From an uncultured Clostridium sp. (GTDB taxonomy: Bacteria > Bacillota > Clostridia > Lachnospirales > Lachnospiraceae), in assembly GCA_900549235.1 (NCBI GenBank), contig URNT01000066.1:1-9285 (forward strand): 9,285 bases of DNA, given 5' to 3'. A program made the translations under genes and the position numbers. The notes under the pieces are model-generated. The model was not told where the DNA came from. It was given only the letters and a program-made list of their open reading frames with translations, and made no database searches. Numbering within the stretch: the stretch's first letter is position 1; each line of letters starts with the position of its first letter. Positions 4,532-9,285 of this stretch are shown piece after piece.

Positions 4532-7021
4532 ATGGATCGCTATACACCACAGGCCCAGGAAGCACTGGGACTGGCAGTGGGGGTGGCAGAGTCTCTGAGC
4601 CATGGCTATGTGGGCACAGAGCATCTGCTCATCGGACTGCTTCAGGAAGGCACCGGCGTTGCGGCCAGGGTATTAGAGGACAACGGCGTGGAGGAGGACC
4701 GGGTGATCGAGCTGGTGAGCCAGCTTATTTCCCCCAACCCTTCCGTACAGACCGCAGACCGCACCTCCTATACCCCAAGGGCGCGCCGGGTGATCGAAAA
4801 CAGCTACCGGGAGGCAGTGCGCTTTAAGGCGGCCCAGATCGGTACGGAGCATATTCTGATCGCTATTTTAAGAGAAGGGGACTGCGTTGCCAGCCGCCTG
4901 TTAAATACCATCGGCGTCAGCATACAGAAGCTCTATATCGACCTTCTGGCAGCCATGGGAGAGGACGCGCCTGCTGTAAAGGAGGATATTCAGGGACAGA
5001 GGGGACGTATGAGAGGAAATGCCACCCCTACCCTTGACAGCTACAGCCGCAACCTGACTAAGATGGCTGCGGAGGGAAAGCTGGATCCGGTCATCGGCAG
5101 AGAGCAGGAGATCCAGCGGGTGATTCAGATCCTAAGCCGCCGCACCAAAAACAACCCCTGCCTGATCGGAGAGCCAGGTGTGGGAAAGACAGCGGTGGTA
5201 GAAGGACTGGCCCAGATGATCGCCTCCGGCAATGTTCCTGAGACCATTGCGGATAAGCGGGTGATGACCCTGGATCTGTCTGGTATGGTGGCAGGCTCCA
5301 AGTACAGAGGCGAGTTTGAGGAGCGGATCAAGAAGGTGATTTCAGAGGTAACAGAGTCAAGGGACGTGCTTCTGTTTATCGACGAGATTCACACCATCAT
5401 CGGCGCAGGAGGGGCGGAAGGGGCTCTGGACGCCTCCAATATCTTAAAGCCTTCTCTGGCCAGAGGAGAGCTGCAGCTCATCGGCGCCACTACGATTAAC
5501 GAATACAGGAAATACATTGAAAAGGATCCGGCCCTGGAGCGCCGCTTCCAGCCTGTTACCGTAGAGGAGCCGGGAGAGGAGGAGTCCATCGCCATCTTAA
5601 AGGGGCTTAGAAGCCGCTATGAGGAGCATCACAAGGCCCAGATCACAGATGATGCCCTGGAGGCGGCGGTAAAGCTGTCCAGCCGCTATATCAATGACCG
5701 CTTTCTTCCGGACAAGGCCATCGACCTGATCGATGAGGCTGCCTCCCGGGTCCGCCTGATGAATTACACCCAGCCGGTCCAGATCAAGGAATACGAAGCC
5801 CAGATTAGTGCCTTGGAGGAGGAAAAGGAGACTGCCATCAAGGAGGAAGCCTACGAAAAGGCGGGAGAGATTAAGAAGCGCCAGGAGGCATTAAAAGAGG
5901 AAATCCGCCGGATGCTGGAAGCATGGCAGAAGGAAAAAGAGGAGAGAAAGCTGATCGTTTCAGAAAATGAAATCGCCGACGTGGTATCCGGCTGGACCAA
6001 GATCCCTGTAAAGAAGCTGGCAGAGGAGGAATCAGAACGCCTTAAGAACCTGGAAGGCATTCTCCATGAGCGGGTGGTAGGCCAGGAGGAGGCGGTCACA
6101 GCTATTTCAAAGGCCATCCGCAGAGGCCGGGTGGGGCTTAAGGACCCAAGGCGCCCCATTGGTTCCTTCTTATTCCTGGGCCCTACCGGCGTGGGAAAGA
6201 CAGAGCTTTCAAAGGCCCTTACAGAGGCAATGTTTGGTACCGAGCAGGCGCTGATCCGCGTGGATATGTCGGAATATATGGAAAAGCACAGCGTTTCCAA
6301 GATGATCGGCTCCCCGCCAGGCTATGTGGGCTATGATGAGGGCGGCCAGCTCAGCGAAAAGGTGCGCAGGAACCCCTATTCTGTCATCCTGTTTGACGAG
6401 GTGGAAAAGGCCCATCCAGACGTGTTCAACATCCTTTTGCAGGTGCTGGATGACGGCCATATCACAGATGCCCAGGGGCGGAAGATCGATTTTAAAAATA
6501 CCATTATTATTATGACCTCTAACGCGGGGGCAGAAAATATTATTTCCCCTAAAAAGCTGGGCTTCGGAGTGGCATCGGATGCCAAGGCAGATTACAGCTT
6601 TATGAAGGGTCGCGTGATGGACGAGGTGAAGCGTCTGTTTAAGCCGGAGTTTTTAAACCGGATTGATGATATTATCGTATTCCACCAGCTGACAAGAGAT
6701 CATATGAAGGGCATCGCTGATATTATGCTGAAGGGCATTGAAAAACGGTGCAGGGATCAGCTTGGAATCCGCCTTACAGTGGATGAGGCGGCAAAGGAGT
6801 TCCTCATTGATAAGGGCTATGATGATAAATACGGGGCAAGGCCCCTGCGCCGGGCGATCCAGAGCCTTTTAGAGGATAAGCTGGCAGAGGAGCTTTTGGA
6901 GGGGCGGATCCGCCAGGGCGCTCTGGTTCAGGCAGGAAGCGACGGCCAGAAGCTGACCTTTACCGTAAAAAAGAAGGCAGCGCCGCGGAAAAAGAAGGCT
7001 CAGGAAATCTCTCAGTCATAA
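4532..7021 (+). CDS. clpC: ClpC, AAA+ unfoldase of the Clp protease
   Basis: An 829-residue Hsp100 ATPase that unfolds substrates and feeds them to ClpP. Domains in order: two Clp_N repeats (about 3-66 and 79-142), each with a GTEH motif (E30 and E106) matching the glutamates that dock phospho-arginine in Bacillus ClpC. AAA domain 1 has Walker A GEPGVGKT (213-220) and Walker B FIDEIH (D284/E285). A coiled-coil middle domain carries a UVR motif (about 421-458), where adaptor proteins such as MecA or McsB bind. AAA domain 2 has Walker A GPTGVGKT (550-557) and Walker B LFDEVEKAH (D622/E623). The tripeptide LGF (676-678) is the ClpP-binding loop. The C-terminal tail is rich in Lys and Arg. AAGGAGG at 4514-4520 precedes the start by 11 bases. 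No clear terminator follows. The middle-domain UVR motif marks it as ClpC, not ClpB or ClpE. Confidence 0.97.
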   Translation: MDRYTPQAQEALGLAVGVAESLSHGYVGTEHLLIGLLQEGTGVAARVLEDNGVEEDRVIELVSQLISPNPSVQTADRTSYTPRARRVIENSYREAVRFKAAQIGTEHILIAILREGDCVASRLLNTIGVSIQKLYIDLLAAMGEDAPAVKEDIQGQRGRMRGNATPTLDSYSRNLTKMAAEGKLDPVIGREQEIQRVIQILSRRTKNNPCLIGEPGVGKTAVVEGLAQMIASGNVPETIADKRVMTLDLSGMVAGSKYRGEFEERIKKVISEVTESRDVLLFIDEIHTIIGAGGAEGALDASNILKPSLARGELQLIGATTINEYRKYIEKDPALERRFQPVTVEEPGEEESIAILKGLRSRYEEHHKAQITDDALEAAVKLSSRYINDRFLPDKAIDLIDEAASRVRLMNYTQPVQIKEYEAQISALEEEKETAIKEEAYEKAGEIKKRQEALKEEIRRMLEAWQKEKEERKLIVSENEIADVVSGWTKIPVKKLAEEESERLKNLEGILHERVVGQEEAVTAISKAIRRGRVGLKDPRRPIGSFLFLGPTGVGKTELSKALTEAMFGTEQALIRVDMSEYMEKHSVSKMIGSPPGYVGYDEGGQLSEKVRRNPYSVILFDEVEKAHPDVFNILLQVLDDGHITDAQGRKIDFKNTIIIMTSNAGAENIISPKKLGFGVASDAKADYSFMKGRVMDEVKRLFKPEFLNRIDDIIVFHQLTRDHMKGIADIMLKGIEKRCRDQLGIRLTVDEAAKEFLIDKGYDDKYGARPLRRAIQSLLEDKLAEELLEGRIRQGALVQAGSDGQKLTFTVKKKAAPRKKKAQEISQS

Positions 7022-7064
7022 AAGATTAAGAATAAATTCACTGGTTATTTTTTGGGCAGTGTTG

Positions 7065-7070
7065 TATAAT
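7065..7070 (+). promoter_or_regulatory. Perfect TATAAT box upstream of the small conserved gene
   Basis: TATAAT lies in an A+T-rich 96-base gap after clpC and would start transcription near 7077. The -35 region at usual spacing (TGGTTA at 7042-7047) is weak. The next gene can therefore probably be made independently of the clpC operon, although no terminator separates the two. Confidence 0.5.
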
Positions 7071-7079
7071 TTTTATATA

Positions 7080-7092
7080 TTAAGATACTTAA
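7080..7092. repeat. Short inverted repeat just after the predicted start site
   Basis: Perfect arms TTAAG (7080-7084) and CTTAA (7088-7092) around ATA, 10-22 bases after the TATAAT box. It could be an operator, but in such A+T-rich DNA a chance match is quite possible. Confidence 0.3.
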
Positions 7093-7117
7093 GCATATAA
7101 ATCAGGAGGATAAAGAA

Positions 7118-7534
7118 ATGCCGGTCATTGAAGGATTAATCTGCGCAGAGCAGGATGGCACGATCAGCTTTGGCAACTACAGATTGGAGCAGAAGGCGAA
7201 GAAGCCTGACTTTGAATATCAGGGAGACGTGTATAAGGTAAAGACCTTCTGCGAGATTACCAAGCTGGAGCGCAACGATATGTTCGTGTACGAGTCTGTT
7301 CCGGGTACGGCTGTCCAGCATTTTAAGGTTACAGACGAGGGCGTTTCCTTTGAAGCAGAGGGAAGCAGAGATGCACAGATCACAGTGCAGCTGGAGGATG
7401 ACAGCGATTACGAGGTTTATGTAAATGACGCCGCCATCGGCAATATGGCTACCAATATGAGCGGAAAGCTGGTACTCAGCGTAGAGCTGGAGGAAGGCCT
7501 GGCCGTTAAGGTGCGCGCTGTTAAGAGAGCATAA
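7118..7534 (+). CDS. Conserved small protein of unknown function
   Basis: A 138-residue acidic protein with no signal peptide or membrane segment, so probably cytoplasmic. It alternates short hydrophobic and charged stretches typical of beta-strand proteins. The last 50 residues (ITVQLEDDSDYEVYVNDAAI and on) read like a small beta-sandwich. Relatives I recall from Lachnospiraceae share segments such as DGTISFGNY, FEYQGDVYKVKTF, EITKLERN and FVYESVPGTAV, and some are labelled 'endosialidase' in databases. I see no sialidase or glycosidase motif here and would not use that name. AGGAGG (7104-7109) is 8 bases before the ATG. It has its own TATAAT box and ends in a strong terminator, so it is probably a single-gene unit. 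Its position between clpC and radA suggests a housekeeping role but does not define one. Confidence 0.85.
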   Translation: MPVIEGLICAEQDGTISFGNYRLEQKAKKPDFEYQGDVYKVKTFCEITKLERNDMFVYESVPGTAVQHFKVTDEGVSFEAEGSRDAQITVQLEDDSDYEVYVNDAAIGNMATNMSGKLVLSVELEEGLAVKVRAVKRA

Positions 7535-7547
7535 GGACAAGATGGCG

Positions 7548-7585
7548 GAGGCCGGGAGTGGGTGTTTGCTCCCGGCCTCTGTTTT
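7548..7585 (+). terminator. Rho-independent terminator after the small conserved gene
   Basis: A perfect 11-bp G+C-rich stem, GAGGCCGGGAG (7548-7558) with CTCCCGGCCTC (7569-7579), a 10-base loop and then TGTTTT. It lies 13 bases after the stop codon and separates this gene, and any clpC read-through, from radA. Confidence 0.88.
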
Positions 7586-7619
7586 ATCTGCGCCGGAGAA
7601 CATTTGATCAGGAGGAAAC

Positions 7620-9011
7620 ATGGCAAAAAGCAAGACAACTGCATTTTTCTGTAAGGAATGCGGCTACGAATCATCCAAGTGGATGGGACAGTGCCCGGCC
7701 TGCCGGGCCTGGAATTCTCTGGTGGAGGAGCCGGTGGCAAAGGCGCCCTCAAAGGGAGGGACCCCTCTGGGGCGGAGCGTTTCCCAGGCAGGAGCCGGAA
7801 GTCTTTATACCAGTAAGGCGGCCCTCCTTTCAGAGATCGATATTGAGGAGCAGGACCGGATCCCCACAGGCTTTAAGGAGCTGGACCGGGTTCTTGGAGA
7901 TGGGATCGTGGCAGGCTCCCTGGTTCTGGTGGGAGGAGATCCGGGAATCGGCAAATCCACCCTTCTTCTTCAGGTCTGCCGCAATCTTTCTGGAGCCGGA
8001 CACCGGGTGCTTTATATCTCGGGAGAGGAATCCTTAAAACAAATCAAGCTGCGAGCCAGCCGCATCGGTACGGTAACGGGGGAGCTTAAGTTTCTCTGCG
8101 AGACCAGTCTGGACCGGGTGGAGGCTGCCATCGATGGGGAGAAGCCTCAGATTGTGGTCATTGACTCCATCCAGACCATGTACCGGGAGGAGATTTCCTC
8201 TGCGCCAGGCAGTGTAAGCCAGGTCAGGGAGTCTACCGGTATTCTGATGCAGATTGCCAAGACCAGAGGGATCGCCATTTTTGTAGTGGGCCATGTAACC
8301 AAGGAAGGCGTAGTGGCCGGCCCCAGAGTGCTGGAACATATGGTGGATACAGTGCTCTATTTTGAAGGGGACCGTCATGCCTCCTACCGCATCTTAAGGA
8401 GCGTAAAGAACCGGTTCGGCTCTACCAATGAGATCGGTGTTTTTGAGATGGAGGAAAAGGGCCTTATGGAGGTGGAGAACCCCTCTGAATATATGCTGGA
8501 GGGACGGCCCGAGGAGGCTTCCGGCGCAGTGGCAGCCTGCTCCCTGGAGGGAACCAGACCCATTCTCCTGGAGGTACAGGCCCTGGTGGCGGAGACGAAT
8601 TTTGGTATGCCGAGAAGAACGGCGGCGGGTACGGACTACAACCGTGTGAACCTTCTTATGGCAGTGCTGGAAAAGCGGTGCCGTTATGAGCTGTCCAGAG
8701 TGGATGCCTATGTGAATATTGCCGGGGGAATGCGGATGAATGAGCCGGCCCTGGATCTGGCCATCGTAATGGCTCTGATCTCAAGCTATAAGGACCGGCC
8801 TGTGGATCCCCGGATGCTGATCTTTGGGGAGGTAGGACTTTCCGGCGAGGTAAGGGCTGTATCCCAGGCATCCCAGCGGGTCAGCGAGGCGGCCAAGCTT
8901 GGCTTTACCTCCTGCGTCCTTCCGAGAGTCTGCCTGGAAAAGGTAAAGGCGCCGGAGGGGATACGCCTCATCGGCGTATCAAATGTAAGAGAAGCCATTG
9001 CCCTTCTTTAG
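7620..9011 (+). CDS. radA: DNA repair protein RadA (Sms), branch-migration helicase
   Basis: A 463-residue RecA-like ATPase that drives branch migration of recombination intermediates; the length is normal for the family. It begins with a C4 zinc finger (C11/C14 and C25/C28). The RecA-like core has Walker A GGDPGIGKST (105-114), Walker B VVIDSIQT with D182 and the RadA signature KNRFG (263-267). The C-terminal third is the Lon-like domain (DAYVNIAGGMRMNEPALDLA region to the end), which in RadA is structural and not a protease. AGGAGG (7610-7615) is 4 bases before the ATG. In many Firmicutes radA follows clpC and precedes disA. Here a terminator and a small gene divide it from clpC, and no disA follows. 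No clear -10 box is visible between the terminator and the start; transcription could begin inside the 35 bases after the terminator or come from read-through. Confidence 0.96.
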   Translation: MAKSKTTAFFCKECGYESSKWMGQCPACRAWNSLVEEPVAKAPSKGGTPLGRSVSQAGAGSLYTSKAALLSEIDIEEQDRIPTGFKELDRVLGDGIVAGSLVLVGGDPGIGKSTLLLQVCRNLSGAGHRVLYISGEESLKQIKLRASRIGTVTGELKFLCETSLDRVEAAIDGEKPQIVVIDSIQTMYREEISSAPGSVSQVRESTGILMQIAKTRGIAIFVVGHVTKEGVVAGPRVLEHMVDTVLYFEGDRHASYRILRSVKNRFGSTNEIGVFEMEEKGLMEVENPSEYMLEGRPEEASGAVAACSLEGTRPILLEVQALVAETNFGMPRRTAAGTDYNRVNLLMAVLEKRCRYELSRVDAYVNIAGGMRMNEPALDLAIVMALISSYKDRPVDPRMLIFGEVGLSGEVRAVSQASQRVSEAAKLGFTSCVLPRVCLEKVKAPEGIRLIGVSNVREAIALL

Positions 9012-9020
9012 AGGCTTTTT

Positions 9021-9053
9021 GGGGCTCCGCTTTCTGTAGGGAAAAGGAGCCCC
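9021..9053 (+). terminator. Hairpin after radA, probable terminator lacking a U-tract
   Basis: GGGGCTCC (9021-9028) pairs perfectly with GGAGCCCC (9046-9053), and TTTC/GAAA (9031-9034/9041-9044) can extend the stem inwards. It begins 9 bases after the radA stop. No T run follows on this strand (the next bases are GGGGCCTG), and a T run precedes it, so intrinsic termination may be inefficient. Confidence 0.45.
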
Positions 9054-9105
9054 GGGGCCTGTCTCAAATATTTTCAAAAAAACCTAAAAATAATTTAAAA
9101 TAGTG

Positions 9106-9137
9106 TTGACACCCGGCCGGGTATGTGGTATTATAAT
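9106..9137 (+). promoter_or_regulatory. tRNA-Trp promoter
   Basis: Consensus TTGACA (9106-9111), 17 bases, then TATTAT (9129-9134). An overlapping perfect TATAAT sits at 9132-9137 but at 20-base spacing. An A+T-rich stretch (9068-9102) upstream could act as an UP-like element. A perfect 12-base palindrome fills part of the spacer (9111-9122). The predicted start near 9141 leaves about 45 bases of leader before the tRNA. Confidence 0.75.
9111..9122. repeat. Perfect palindrome inside the tRNA promoter spacer
   Basis: ACCCGGCCGGGT is fully self-complementary and lies between the -35 and -10 boxes. It is strikingly G+C-rich in otherwise A+T-rich promoter DNA. It may be an operator or may affect promoter melting; no binding protein can be named. 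Confidence 0.45.
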
Positions 9138-9152
9138 CGAGGTCAAGCGGTA

Positions 9153-9164
9153 CGGCAGAAGCCG
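9153..9164 (+). other. Small leader hairpin before the tRNA
   Basis: CGGC (9153-9156) and GCCG (9161-9164) close a 4-base AGAA loop in the precursor leader. It could be a processing feature but is short enough to be chance. Confidence 0.25.
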
Positions 9165-9184
9165 CAGGCCAGATAATCATATAT

Positions 9185-9255
9185 AGGGGAATAGTTCAAT
9201 GGTAGAGCAGCGGTCTCCAAAACCGTAGATGGGGGTTCGAGCCCCTCTTCCCCTG
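9185..9255 (+). tRNA. tRNA-Trp, anticodon CCA
   Basis: A complete cloverleaf. Acceptor stem AGGGGAA (9185-9191) pairs with TTCCCCT (9248-9254). The D stem is GTTC/GAGC. The anticodon stem GCGGT/ACCGT carries loop CTCCAAA, with anticodon CCA at 9217-9219. The T stem GGGGG/CCCTC (one G-U pair) carries loop TTCGAGC. The discriminator base is G, as expected for bacterial tRNA-Trp. The 3' CCA is not encoded. It has its own promoter. In many bacteria this tRNA lies just before secE-nusG, which may follow beyond the window. Confidence 0.96.
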
Positions 9256-9285
9256 CTGACTATTTTAACGAATAGCCCAACCCGA
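9256..9285 (+). other. Window end after the tRNA: nothing recognised
   Basis: Thirty bases with no start codon preceded by a ribosome site, no hairpin with a T run and no second tRNA. The tRNA transcript may continue past the window. Confidence 0.5.

Noticed and set aside
3901..6840. The same DNA string encoding DDKYG in mcsB and in clpC
   Set aside because: A short coincidence of a common peptide with shared codon preference, not a repeat element.
7039..7061. CACTG/CAGTG inverted repeat after clpC as a terminator
   Set aside because: Only five base pairs with a 13-base loop and no following T run; it more likely overlaps promoter DNA.
7136..7633. A 165-codon minus-strand open frame opposite the small conserved gene
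   Set aside because: It crosses the terminator hairpin, reads as low-information shadow sequence and lacks a ribosome site.
7558..8037. A 159-codon plus frame starting in the terminator and overlapping radA
   Set aside because: It starts inside the terminator stem-loop and runs out of frame through the radA zinc finger and Walker A regions; biased codons explain it.
9141..9156. AGGTCAA followed by CGGTACGG, resembling a CtsR box
   Set aside because: Only one half matches the heptamer; the second differs at several bases, and it lies before a tRNA, downstream of its -10 box.
1..9285. CRISPR arrays, insertion sequences, phage or attachment sites
   Set aside because: No repeat-spacer periodicity, transposase, integrase or terminal inverted repeats were seen; the genes are ordinary core genes.

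Overview
The window looks chromosomal and comes from a Clostridia-type Firmicute, most plausibly of the Lachnospiraceae (Clostridium cluster XIVa). Four things point there: an mcsA-mcsB-clpC-radA neighbourhood, near-perfect AGGAGG ribosome sites, an asparagine synthase with the DIDSS motif, and a small conserved protein after clpC that I associate with that family. Coding G+C is moderate, a little above half by eye, and the control regions are clearly A+T-rich. The lineage call rests on recognition, not on a search.

Layout. Bases 1-1092 (minus strand) are the N-terminal 364 codons of a glutamine-dependent asparagine synthase (asnB), cut by the window edge. Divergent from it is a fused MobA-MobB protein for molybdenum guanine dinucleotide cofactor (1231-2328). 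Next comes a protein-quality-control operon: a short GntR/YtrA-type regulator (2457-2864), mcsA (2885-3469), mcsB (3462-4496) and clpC (4532-7021). A small conserved protein of unknown function (7118-7534) has its own TATAAT box and a strong terminator. radA follows (7620-9011), then a promoter and a tRNA-Trp(CCA) gene (9185-9255).

How the genes work together. In Bacillus-type bacteria the ctsR-mcsA-mcsB-clpC operon makes a protein-arginine kinase (McsB, activated by McsA), which marks proteins with phospho-arginine for unfolding by ClpC and degradation by ClpP. CtsR represses it and is relieved by heat. Here the first gene is not CtsR but a GntR-family regulator, and no CtsR box is visible. 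The operon instead has a good promoter (TTGACG-N17-TATAGT with an extended -10) overlain by overlapping inverted repeats built from ACAAG/CTTGT half-sites. Downstream lie a possible Shine-Dalgarno-masking hairpin and a two-codon ORF (Met-Val-stop) directly before gntR.

McsB departs from the usual sequence at key places: NEEDH is CCDDH, the Cys of CPTNVGTG is Phe, and the allosteric RDxxRA is LDCVRA. McsA's four CxxC pairs and the phospho-arginine-docking glutamates of ClpC look intact. The most interesting idea here is therefore a rewired version of the CtsR/McsAB/ClpC heat-shock circuit, with a different repressor and a diverged arginine kinase.
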